NCBI GenBank assembly: GCA_964036315.1
Contig: OZ038509.1
Span: forward strand, 29,652,968-29,716,967
Length of the DNA stretch: 64,000 nucleotides
Origin: Acanthosepion esculentum
Taxonomy: Eukaryota > Mollusca > Cephalopoda > Sepiida > Sepiidae
Direction of reading: 5' to 3'
Shown: positions 35,201-47,246 of the stretch, piece after piece
How the letters are laid out: the number at the start of each line of letters is the position of its first letter
Position numbering within the stretch: position 1 is the first letter of the stretch
Translations under genes and position numbers: made by a program
The notes under the pieces: generated by a model
The model's database searches: none
What the model saw: the letters and a program-made list of their open reading frames with translations, nothing else
Told to the model about the DNA's origin: nothing

Positions 35201-36399
35201 TTAGAAACATTTGAAAAATATTGAAATTTCATTGCAAAAGTAAGCATTTCAAGCTAGTTTTTCAACGTTAAACACGGTATTTTGCAAATTGATGTTGCTG
35301 TTTGAAAACATTAGAAAACCAATAAAATTATTGAAAATCGATATGGTATCGATCAGAAAATATAGATTTTGACAATTTCCAACAGTTTCCACAAAGTTTT
35401 ATTGCAAATATTAAGTTTTACAAAGTTTTGAAAAATATTGAAATTTCAATGCAAAAGTAAGCATTTCAAGCTAGTTTTTCAACGTTAAACACGGTATTTT
35501 GAAAATTGATGTTGCTGTTTGAAAACATTAGAAAACCAATAAAATTATTGAAAATCCATATGGTACCGATCAGAAAATATTGATTTTGACAATTTCCAAC
35601 AGTTTCCACAAAGTTTTATTGCAAATATTATGTTTTACAAACTTTTGAAAAATATTGAAATTTCAACGCAAAAGTCAGCATTTCAAGCTACTTTTTCAAC
35701 GTTAAACACGCTATTCTGCAAATTAATGTTGCTGTTTGAAAACATTAGAAAACCAATAAAATTATTGAAAATCGTTATGGTATCGATCAGAAAATATAGA
35801 TTTTGACAATTTCCAACAGTTTCCACAAAGTTTTATTGCAAATATTAAGTTTTACAAAGTTTTGAAAAATATTGAAATTTCAATGCAAAAGTAAGCATTT
35901 CAAGTTAGTTTTTCAACGTTAAACACGGTATTTTGCAAATTGATGTTGCTGTTTGAAAACATTAGAAAACCAATAAAATTATTGAAAATCGATATGGTAT
36001 CGATCAGAAAATATTGATTTTGACAATTTCCAACAGTTTCCACAAAGTTTTATTGCAAATATTAAGTTTTACAAAGTTTTGAAAAATATTGAAATTTCAA
36101 TGCAAAAGTAAGCATTTCAAGCTAGTTTTTCAACGTTAAACACGGTATTTTGAAAATTGATGTTGCTGTTTGAAAACATTAGAAAACCAATAAAATTATT
36201 GAAAATCGATATGGTATCGATCAGAAAATATAGATTTTGACAATTTCCCACAGTTTCCACAAAGTTTTATTGCAAATATTAAGTTTTACAAAGTTTTGAA
36301 AAATATTGAAATTTCAACGCAAAAGTCAGCATTTCAAGCTACTTTTTCAACGTTAAACACGCTATTTTGCAAATTGATGTTGCTGTTTGAAAACATTAG
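32279..36399 (+). repeat. Irregular start of domain III (19 monomers)
   Basis: The first unit joins the GAATACC start of the GTTATAC type to the class 2 ATATAATG type. The TTAAACG marker (C166 to A) appears at 32661, 34613 and 36565, spaced 1952 bp each time, but monomer content between them differs by one unit: a class 1 monomer at 32930 has no counterpart after 34665. Shared rare markers are ACGCAAATTAAG (1-bp loss, 33147 and 34882), TTTAGAAAC (33363 and 35098) and CGTTATGG (34014 and 35749). Confidence 0.78.
35532..35748 (+). repeat. Chimeric monomer: CCATATGGTACC head, class 2 body
   Basis: This unit begins with the CCATATGGTACC variant of dyad 2 but lacks the 1-bp deletion and ATATAAAG that accompany it in the other nine copies. 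It continues with ATATTATG, C136, C145, C160, C180 and TTCTGC, as in the class 2 unit at 33797. The switch lies between positions 35 and 91. It is the rightmost CCATATGGTACC unit in the window. Confidence 0.8.
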
Positions 36400-36616
36400 A
36401 AAACCAATAAAATTATTGAAAATCGATATGGTATCGATCAGAAAATATTGATTTTGACAATTTCCAACAGTTTCCACAAAGTTTTATTGCAAATATAAAG
36501 TTTTACAAACATTTGAAAAATATTGAAATTTCAATGCAAAAGTAAGCATTTCAAGCTAGTTTTTAAACGTTAAACACGGTATTTTGCAAATTGATGTTGC
36601 TGTTTGAAAACATTAG

Positions 36617-38568
36617 AAAACCAATAAAATTATTGAAAATCGATATGGTATCGATCAGAAAATATAGATTTTGACAATTTCCAACAGTTTCCACAAAGTT
36701 TTATTGCAAATATTAAGTTTTACAAACTTTTGAAAAATATTGAAATTTCAATGCAAAAGTAAGCATTTCAAGCTAGTTTTTCAACGTTAAACACGGTATT
36801 TTGCAAATTGATGTTGCTGTTTGAAAACATTAGAAAACCAATAAAATTATTGAAAATCGATATGGTATCGATCAGAAAATATTGATTTTGACAATTTCCA
36901 ACAGTTTCCACAAAGTTTTATTGCAAATATTATGTTTTACAAACTTTTGAAAAATATTGAAATTTCAACGCAAAAGTCAGCATTTCAAGCTAGTTTTTCA
37001 ACGTTAAACACGGTATTTTGCAAATTGATGTTGCTGTTTGAAAACATTAGAAAACCAATAAAATTATTGAAAATCGATATGGTATCGATCAGAAAATATT
37101 GATTTTGACAATTTCCAACAGTTTCCACAAAGTTTTATTGCAAATATTATGTTTTACAAACTTTTGAAAAATATTGAAATTTCAACGCAAAAGTCAGCAT
37201 TTCAAGCTAGTTTTTCAACGTTAAACACGGTATTTTGCAAATTGATGTTGCTGTTTGAAAACATTAGAAACCAATAAAATTATTGAAAATCGATATGGTA
37301 TCGATCAGAAAATATTGATTTTGACAATTTCCAACAGTTTCCACAAAGTTTTATTGCAAATATTATGTTTTACAAACTTTTGAAAAATATTGAAATTTCA
37401 ACGCAAAAGTCAGCATTTCAAGCTAGTTTTTCAACGTTAAACACGCTATTTTGCAAATTGATGTTGCTGTTTGAAAACATTAGAAAACCAATAAAATTAT
37501 TGAAAATCGATATGGTATCGATCAGAAAATATTGATTTTGACAATTTCCAACAGTTTCCACAAAGTTTTATTGCAAATATAAAGTTTTACAAACATTTGA
37601 AAAATATTGAAATTTCAATGCAAAAGTAAGCATTTCAAGCTAGTTTTTAAACGTTAAACACGGTATTTTGCAAATTGATGTTGCTCTTTGAAAACATTAG
37701 AAAACCAATAAAATTATTGAAAATCGATATGGTATCGATCAGAAAATATAGATTTTGACAATTTCCAACAGTTTCCACAAAGTTTTATTGCAAATATTAA
37801 GTTTTACAATGTTTTGAAAAATATTGAAATTTCAATGCAAAAGTAAGCATTTCAAGCTAGTTTTTCAACGTTAAACACGGTATTTTGAAAATTGATGTTG
37901 CTGTTTGAAAACATTAGAAAACCAATAAAATTATTGAAAATCGATATGGTATCGATCAGAAAATATTGATTTTGACAATTTCCAACAGTTTCCACAAAGT
38001 TTTATTGCAAATATTAAGTTTTACAAAGTTTTGAAAAATATTGAAATTTCAATGCAAAAGTAAGCATTTCAAGCTAGTTTTTCAACGTTAAACACGGTAT
38101 TTTGAAAATTGATGTTGCTGTTTGAAAACATTAGAAAACCAATAAAATTATTGAAAATCGATATGGTATCGATCAGAAAATATAGATTTTGACAATTTCC
38201 CACCGTTTCCACAAAGTTTTATTGCAAATATTAAGTTTTACAAAGTTTTGAAAAATATTGAAATTTCAACGCAAAAGTCAGCATTTCAAGCTACTTTTTC
38301 AACGTTAAACACGCTATTTTGCAAATTGATGTTGCTGTTTGAAAACATTAGAAAACCAATAAAATTATTGAAAATCGATATGGTATCGATCAGAAAATAT
38401 TGATTTTGACAATTTCCAACAGTTTCCACAAAGTTTTATTGCAAATATAAAGTTTTACAAACATTTGAAAAATATTGAAATTTCAATGCAAAAGTAAGCA
38501 TTTCAAGCTAGTTTTTCAACGTTAAACACGGTATTTTGCAAATTGATGTTGCTGTTTGAAAACATTAG
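36617..38568 (+). repeat. 9-monomer repeat of domain III, unit 1 (1952 bp)
   Basis: The order is TATAGAT with CTTTTG; two chimeric units with class 2 C136 and C145 but class 1 G160 and G180; a third with C180 and one A lost at the start (GAAACC, 37268); class 1 with TTAAACG and CTCTTTG; an ACAATG unit; class 1; TTCCCACCG with class 2 tail; and reference class 1. No difference from 38569-40520 was noticed. Confidence 0.87.
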
Positions 38569-40520
38569 AAAACCAATAAAATTATTGAAAATCGATATGG
38601 TATCGATCAGAAAATATAGATTTTGACAATTTCCAACAGTTTCCACAAAGTTTTATTGCAAATATTAAGTTTTACAAACTTTTGAAAAATATTGAAATTT
38701 CAATGCAAAAGTAAGCATTTCAAGCTAGTTTTTCAACGTTAAACACGGTATTTTGCAAATTGATGTTGCTGTTTGAAAACATTAGAAAACCAATAAAATT
38801 ATTGAAAATCGATATGGTATCGATCAGAAAATATTGATTTTGACAATTTCCAACAGTTTCCACAAAGTTTTATTGCAAATATTATGTTTTACAAACTTTT
38901 GAAAAATATTGAAATTTCAACGCAAAAGTCAGCATTTCAAGCTAGTTTTTCAACGTTAAACACGGTATTTTGCAAATTGATGTTGCTGTTTGAAAACATT
39001 AGAAAACCAATAAAATTATTGAAAATCGATATGGTATCGATCAGAAAATATTGATTTTGACAATTTCCAACAGTTTCCACAAAGTTTTATTGCAAATATT
39101 ATGTTTTACAAACTTTTGAAAAATATTGAAATTTCAACGCAAAAGTCAGCATTTCAAGCTAGTTTTTCAACGTTAAACACGGTATTTTGCAAATTGATGT
39201 TGCTGTTTGAAAACATTAGAAACCAATAAAATTATTGAAAATCGATATGGTATCGATCAGAAAATATTGATTTTGACAATTTCCAACAGTTTCCACAAAG
39301 TTTTATTGCAAATATTATGTTTTACAAACTTTTGAAAAATATTGAAATTTCAACGCAAAAGTCAGCATTTCAAGCTAGTTTTTCAACGTTAAACACGCTA
39401 TTTTGCAAATTGATGTTGCTGTTTGAAAACATTAGAAAACCAATAAAATTATTGAAAATCGATATGGTATCGATCAGAAAATATTGATTTTGACAATTTC
39501 CAACAGTTTCCACAAAGTTTTATTGCAAATATAAAGTTTTACAAACATTTGAAAAATATTGAAATTTCAATGCAAAAGTAAGCATTTCAAGCTAGTTTTT
39601 AAACGTTAAACACGGTATTTTGCAAATTGATGTTGCTCTTTGAAAACATTAGAAAACCAATAAAATTATTGAAAATCGATATGGTATCGATCAGAAAATA
39701 TAGATTTTGACAATTTCCAACAGTTTCCACAAAGTTTTATTGCAAATATTAAGTTTTACAATGTTTTGAAAAATATTGAAATTTCAATGCAAAAGTAAGC
39801 ATTTCAAGCTAGTTTTTCAACGTTAAACACGGTATTTTGAAAATTGATGTTGCTGTTTGAAAACATTAGAAAACCAATAAAATTATTGAAAATCGATATG
39901 GTATCGATCAGAAAATATTGATTTTGACAATTTCCAACAGTTTCCACAAAGTTTTATTGCAAATATTAAGTTTTACAAAGTTTTGAAAAATATTGAAATT
40001 TCAATGCAAAAGTAAGCATTTCAAGCTAGTTTTTCAACGTTAAACACGGTATTTTGAAAATTGATGTTGCTGTTTGAAAACATTAGAAAACCAATAAAAT
40101 TATTGAAAATCGATATGGTATCGATCAGAAAATATAGATTTTGACAATTTCCCACCGTTTCCACAAAGTTTTATTGCAAATATTAAGTTTTACAAAGTTT
40201 TGAAAAATATTGAAATTTCAACGCAAAAGTCAGCATTTCAAGCTACTTTTTCAACGTTAAACACGCTATTTTGCAAATTGATGTTGCTGTTTGAAAACAT
40301 TAGAAAACCAATAAAATTATTGAAAATCGATATGGTATCGATCAGAAAATATTGATTTTGACAATTTCCAACAGTTTCCACAAAGTTTTATTGCAAATAT
40401 AAAGTTTTACAAACATTTGAAAAATATTGAAATTTCAATGCAAAAGTAAGCATTTCAAGCTAGTTTTTCAACGTTAAACACGGTATTTTGCAAATTGATG
40501 TTGCTGTTTGAAAACATTAG
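38569..40520 (+). repeat. 9-monomer repeat of domain III, unit 2 (1952 bp)
   Basis: Marker offsets are all exactly 1952: GAAACC (37261 and 39213), ACAATG (37801 and 39753), CACCG (38201 and 40153) and TTAAACG (37649 and 39601). The pair looks identical by eye, so it is among the youngest duplications in the window. Confidence 0.88.
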
Positions 40521-41821
40521 AAAACCAATAAAATTATTGAAAATCGATATGGTATCGATCAGAAAATATTGATTTTGACAATTTCCAACAGTTTCCACAA
40601 AGTTTTATTGCAAATATAAAGTTTTACAAACATTTGAAAAATATTGAAATTTCAATGCAAAAGTAAGCATTTCAAGCTAGTTTTTAAACGTTAAACACGG
40701 TATTTTGCAAATTGATGTTGCTGTTTGAAAACATTAGAAAACCAATAAAATTATTGAAAATCGATATGGTATCGATCAGAAAATATAGATTTTGACAATT
40801 TCCAACAGTTTCCACAAAGTTTTATTGCAAATATTAAGTTTTACAAACTTTTGAAAAATATTGAAATTTCAACGCAAAAGTCAGCATTTCAAGCTAGTTT
40901 TTCAACGTTAAACACGGTATTTTGCAAATTGATGTTGCTGTTTGAAAACATTAGAAAACCAATAAAATTATTGAAAATCGATATGGTATCGATCAGAAAA
41001 TATTGATTTTGACAATTTCCAACAGTTTCCACAAAGTTTTATTGCAAATATTATGTTTTACAAACTTTTGAAAAATATTGAAATTTCAACGCAAAAGTCA
41101 GCATTTCAAGCTAGTTTTTCAACGTTAAACACGGTATTTTGCAAATTGATGTTGCTGTTTGAAAACATTAGAAACCAATAAAATTATTGAAAATCGATAT
41201 GGTATCGATCAGAAAATATTGATTTTGACAATTTCCAACAGTTTCCACAAAGTTTTATTGCAAATATTATGTTTTACAAACATTTGAAAAATATTGAAAT
41301 TTCAACGCAAAAGTCAGCATTTCAAGCTAGTTTTTCAACGTTAAACACGCTATTTTGCAAATTGATGTTGCTGTTTGAAAACATTAGAAAACCAATAAAA
41401 TTATTGAAAATCGATATGGTATCGATCAGAAAATATTGATTTTGACAATTTCCAACAGTTTCCACAAAGTTTTATTGCAAATATAAAGTTTTACAAACAT
41501 TTGAAAAATATTGAAATTTCAATGCAAAAGTAAGCATTTCAAGTTAGTTTTTAAACGTTAAACACGGTATTTTGCAAATTGATGTTGCTCTTTGAAAACA
41601 TTAGAAAACCAATAAAATTATTGAAAATCGATATGGTATCGATCAGAAAATATAGATTTTGACAATTTCCAACAGTTTCCACAAAGTTTTATTGCAAATA
41701 TTAAGTTTTACAATGTTTTGAAAAATATTGAAATTTCAATGCAAAAGTAAGCATTTCAAGCTAGTTTTTCAACGTTAAACACGGTATTTTGAAAATTGAT
41801 GTTGCTGTTTGAAAACATTAG
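40521..41821 (+). repeat. 9-monomer repeat of domain III, partial third unit
   Basis: Six monomers. The GAAACC, ACAATG and TTAAACG markers keep the 1952-bp spacing (41165, 41705, 41553). The start is rearranged: a TTAAACG class 1 unit like 36400 is inserted at 40521, and the unit at 40738 fuses a TATAGAT/CTTTTG head to a C136/C145 tail, so one monomer was gained and one lost. Further changes are CATTTG at 41172 and CAAGTTA at 41388. Confidence 0.82.
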
Positions 41822-43558
41822 AAAACCAATAAAATTATTGAAAATCGATATGGTATCGATCAGAAAATATTGATTTTGACAATTTCCAACAGTTTCCACA
41901 AAGTTTTATTGCAAATATAAAGTTTTACAAACATTTGAAAAATATTGAAATTTCAATGCAAAAGTAAGCATTTCAAGCTAGTTTTTCAACGTTAAACACG
42001 GTATTTGGAAAATTGATGTTGCTGTTTGAAAACATTAGAAAAGCAATAAAATTATTGAAAATCGATATGGTATCAATCAGAAAATATAGATTTTGACAAT
42101 TTCCAACAGTTTCCACAAAGTTTTATTGCAAATATTAAGTTTTACAAAGTTTTGAAAAATATTGAAATTTCAATGCAAAAGTAAGCATTTCAAGCTAGTT
42201 TTTCAACGTTAAACACGGTATTTTGCAAATTGATGTTGCTGTTTGAAAACATTAGAAAACCAATAAAATTATTGAAAATCGATATGGTATCGATCAGAAA
42301 ATATTGATTTTGACAATTTCCAACAGTTTCCACAAAGTTTTATTGCAAATATTATGTTTTACAAACTTTTGAAAAATATTGAAATTTCAACGCAAAAGTC
42401 AGCATTTCAAGCTACTTTTTCAACGTTAAACACGCTATTTTGCAAATTGATGTTGCTGTTTGAAAACATTAGAAAACCAATAAAATTATTGAAAATCGAT
42501 ATGGTATCGATCAGAAAATATTGATTTTGACAATTTCCAACAGTTTCCACAAAGTTTTATTGCAAATATAAAGTTTTACAAACATTTGAAAAATATTGAA
42601 ATTTCAATGCGAAAAGTAAGCATTTCAATCTAGTTTTTCAACGTTAAACACGGTATTTTGAAAATTGATGTTGCTGTTTGAAAACATTAGAAAACCAATA
42701 AAATTATTGAAAATCGATATGGTATCGATCAGAAAATATTGATTTTGACAATTTCCAACAGTTTCCACAAAGTTTTATTGCAAATATAAAGTTTTACAAA
42801 CATTTGAAAAATATTGAAATTTCAATGCAAAAGTAAGCATTTCAAGCTAGTTTTTCAACGTTAAACACGGTATTTTGAAAATTGATGTTGCTGTTTGAAA
42901 ACATTAGAAAACCAATAAAATTATTGAAAATCGATATGGTATCGATCAGAAAATATAGATTTTGACAATTTCCAACAGTTTCCACAAAGTTTTATTGCAA
43001 ATATTAAGTTTTACAAAGTTTTGAAAAATATTGAAATTTCAATGCAAAAGTAAGCATCTCAAGCTAGTTTTTCAACGTTAAACACGGTATTCTGCAAATT
43101 AATGTTGCTGTTTGAAAACATTAGAAAACCAATAAAATTATTGAAAATCGATATGGTATCGATCAGAAAATATTGATTTTGACAATTTCCAACAGTTTCC
43201 ACAAAGTTTTATTGCAAATATTATGTTTTACAAACTTTTGAAAAATATTGAAATTTCAACGCAAAAGTCAGCATTTCAAGCTACTTTTTCAACGTTAAAC
43301 ACGCTATTCTGCAAATTAATGTTGCTGTTTGAAAACATTAGAAAACCAATAAAATTATTGAAAATCGATATGGTATCGATCAGAAAATATAGATTTTGAC
43401 AATTTCCAACAGTTTCCACAAAGTTTTATTGCAAATATTAAGTTTTACAAAGTTTTGAAAAATATTGAAATTTCAATGCAAAAGTAAGCATTTCAAGTTA
43501 GTTTTTCAACGTTAAACACGGTATTTTGCAAATTGATGTTGCTGTTTGAAAACATTAG
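41822..43558 (+). repeat. Transition between domains III and IV (8 monomers)
   Basis: These are mixed monomers with no tandem partner nearby. They include a unit with ATTTGGAAAATTG (41822), an AAAAGC unit with GTATCAATC in dyad 2 (42039), a class 2 unit (42256), a 218-bp unit with GCGAAAAG and CAATCTA (42473), and a catctc/TTCTGC pair (42908, 43125). The GTATCAATC unit is seen once more, at 62651. Confidence 0.75.
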
Positions 43559-46500
43559 AAAACCAATAAAATTATTGAAAATCGATATGGTATCGATCAG
43601 AAAATATTGATTTTGACAATTTCCAACAGTTTCCACAAAGTTTTATTGCAAATATTAAGTTTTACAAAGTTTTGAAAAATATTGAAATTTCAATGCAAAA
43701 GTAAGCATTTCAAGCTAGTTTTTCAACGTTAAACACGGTATTTTGAAAATTGATGTTGCTGTTTGAAAACATTAGAAAACCAATAAAATTATTGAAAATC
43801 GATATGGTATCGATCAGAAAATATTGATTTTGACAATTTCCAACAGTTTCCACAAAGTTTTATTGCAAATATTAAGTTTTACAAAGTTTTGAAAAATATT
43901 GAAATTTCAATGCAAAAGTAAGCATTTCAAGTTAGTTTTTGAACGTTAAACACGGTATTTTGCAAATTGATGTTGCTGTTTGAAAACATTAGAAAACCAA
44001 TAAAATTATTGAAAATCGATATGGTATCGATCAGAAAATATTGATTTTGACAATTTCCAACAGTTTCCACAAAGTTTTATTGCAAATATTAAGTTTTACA
44101 AAGTTTTGAAAAATATTGAAATTTCAATGCAAAAGTAAGCATTTCAAGCTAGTTTTTCAACGTTAAACACGGTATTTTGCAAATTGATGTTGCTGTTTGA
44201 AAACATTAGAAAACCAATAAAATTATTGAAAATCGATATGGTATCGTTCAAAAAATATTGATTTTGACAATTTCCAACAGTTTCCACAAAGTTTTATTGC
44301 AAATATTATGTTTTACAAACTTTTGAAAAATATTGAAATTTCAACGCAAAAGTCAGCATTTCAAGCTACTTTTTCAACGTTAAACACGCTATTTTGCAAA
44401 TTGATGTTGCTGTTTGAAAACATTAGAAAACCAATAAAATTATTGAAAATCGATATGGTATCGATCAGAAAATATTGATTTTGACAATTTCCAACAGTTT
44501 CCACAAAGTTTTATTGCAAATATAAAGTTTTACAAACATTTGAAAAATATTGAAATTTCAATGCAAAAGTAAGCATTTCAAGCTAGTTTTTCAACGTTAA
44601 ACACGGTATTTCAAAATTGATGTTGCTGTTTGAAAACATTAGAAAACCAATAAAATTATTGAAAATCGATATGGTATCGATCAGAAAATATTGATTTTGA
44701 CAATTTCCAACAGTTTCCACAAAGTTTTATTGCAAATATAAAGTTTTACAAACATTTGAAAAATATTGAAATTTCAATGCAAAAGTAAGCATTTCAAGCT
44801 AATTTTTCAACGTTAAACACGGTATTTTGCAAATTGATGTTGCTGTTTGAAAACATTAGAAAACCAATAAAATTATTGAAAATCGATATGGTATCGATCA
44901 GAAAATATTGATTTTGACAATTTCCAACAGTTTCCACAAAGTTTTATTGCAAATATAAAATTTTACAAACTTTTGAAAAATATTGAAATTTCAATGCAAA
45001 AGTAAGCATTTCAAGCTAGTTTTTCAACGTTAAACACGGTATTTTGAAAATTGATGTTGCTGTTTGAAAACATTAGAAAACCAATAAAATTATTGAAAAT
45101 CGATATGGTATCGATCAGAAAATATTGATTTTGACAATTTCCAACAGTTTCCACAAAGTTTTATTGCAAATATTAAGTTTTACAAAGTTTTGAAAAATAT
45201 TGAAATTTCAATGCAAAAGTAAGCATTTCAAGCTAGTTTTTCAACGTTAAACACGGTATTTTGCAAATTGATGTTGCTGTTTGAAAACATTAGAAAACCA
45301 ATAAAATTATTGAAAATCGATATGGTATCGATCAGAAAATATAGATTTTGACAATTTCCCACAGTTTCCACAAAGTTTTATTGCAAATATTAAGTTTTAC
45401 AAAGTTTTGAAAAATATTGAAATTTCAACGCAAAAGTCAGCATTTCAAGCTACTTTTTCAACGTTAAACACGCTATTTTGCAAATTGATGTTGCTGTTTG
45501 AAAACATTAGAAAACCAATAAAATTATTGAAAATCGATATGGTATCGATCAGAAAATATTGATTTTGACAATTTCCAACAGTTTCCACAAAGTTTTATTG
45601 CAAATATAAAGTTTTAGAAACATTTGAAAAATATTGAAATTTCAATGCAAAAGTAAGCATTTCAAGCTAGTTTTTGAACGTTAAACACGGTATTTTGAAA
45701 ATTGTTGTTGCTGTTTGAAAACATTAGAAAACCAATAAAATTATTGAAAATCGATATGGTATCGATCAGAAAATATAGATTTTGACAATTTCCAACAGTT
45801 TCCACAAAGTTTTATTGCAAATATTAAGTTTTACAAAGTTTTGAAAAATATTGAAATTTCAATGCAAAAGTAAGCATTTCAAGCTAGTTTTTCAACGTTA
45901 AACACGGTATTTTGAAAATTGATGTTGCTGTTTGAAAACATTAGAAAACCAATAAAATTATTGAAAATCGATATGGTATCGATCAGAAAATATAGATTTT
46001 GACAATTTCCCACAGTTTCCACAAAGTTTTATTGCAAATATTAAGTTTTACAAAGTTTTGAAAAATATTGAAATTTCAACGCAAAAGTCAGCATTTCAAG
46101 CTACTTTTTCAACGTTAAACACGCTATTTTGCAAATTGATGTTGCTGTTTGAAAACATTAGAAAACCAATAAAATTATTGAAAATCGATATGGTATCGAT
46201 CAGAAAATATAGATTTTGACAATTTCCAACAGTTTCCACAAAGTTTTATTGCAAATATTAAGTTTTACAAAGTTTTGAAAAATATTGAAATTTCAATGCA
46301 AAAGTAAGCATTTCAAGCTAGTTTTTCAACGTTAAACACGGTATTTTGAAAATTGATGTTGATGTTTGAAAACATTAGAAAAACAATACAATTATTGAAA
46401 ATCGATATGGTATCGATCAGAAAATATAGATTTTGACAATTTCCCACAGTTTCCACAAAGTTTTATTGCAAATATTAAGTTTTACAAAGTTTTGAAAAAT

Positions 46501-47246
46501 ATTGAAATTTCAACGCAAAAGTCAGCATTTCAAGCTACTTTTTCAACGTTAAACACGCTATTTTGCAAATTGATGTTGCTGTTTGAAAACATTAGAAAAC
46601 CAATAAAATTATTGAAAATCGATATGGTATCGATCAGAAAATATTGATTTTGACAATTTCCAACAGTTTCCACAAAGTTTTATTGCAAATATAAAGTTTT
46701 ACAAACATTTGAAAAATATTGAAATTTCAATGCAAAAGTAAGCATTTCAAGCTAGTTTTTCAACGTTAAACACGGTATTTTGAAAATTGATGTTGCTGTT
46801 TGAAAACATTAGAAAACCAATAAAATTATTGAAAATCGATATGGTATCGATCAGAAAATATAGATTTTGACAATTTCCAACAGTTTCCACAAAGTTTTAT
46901 TGCAAATATTAAGTTTTACAAAGTTTTGAAAAATATTGAAATTTCAATGCAAAAGTAAGCATCTCAAGCTAGTTTTTCAACGTTAAACACGGTATTCTGC
47001 AAATTAATGTTGCTCTTTGAAAACATTAGAAAACCAATAAAATTATTGAAAATCGATATGGTATCGATCAGAAAATATTGATTTTGACAATTTCCAACAG
47101 TTTCCACAAAGTTTTATTGCGAATATAAAGTTTTACAAACATTTGAAAAATATTGAAATTTCAATGCAAAAGTAAGCATTTCAAGCTAGTTTTTCAACGT
47201 TAAACACGGTATTTTGCAAATTGATGTTGCTTTTTGAAAACATTAG
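43559..47246 (+). repeat. Domain IV unit A, 17 monomers (3688 bp)
   Basis: Seventeen monomers. Key ones are TTGAACG (43776), CGTTCAAAAAA class 2 (44210), GTATTTCAAAATTG with a 1-bp loss (44427), CTAATTTTT (44643), ATAAAATTTTAC (44860), TTCCCAC with class 2 tail (45294), TTTAGAAAC with TTGTTG (45511), alternating class 1 and TTCCCAC units (45728-46595), catctc with CTCTTTG (46813), and GCGAATATAAAG (47030). It differs from unit D only at 46162-46595 (GATGTTTG, AAAAACAATACAATT). Confidence 0.86.
45294..45510 (+). repeat. Chimeric TTCCCAC monomer: class 1 head, class 2 tail
   Basis: The head has TATAGAT, A67 to C (TTCCCAC), ATATTAAG and GTTTTG of class 1. The tail has C136, C145, C160 and C180 of class 2. 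The switch is between positions 112 and 136, next to dyad 3. This form is repeated many times in domain IV (for example 45945, 47898, 48549, 48983, 50502, 54190, 57227, 60047). The domain I form (4551, 7805, 13874) has C136 and C180 but A145 and G160. Confidence 0.82.
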
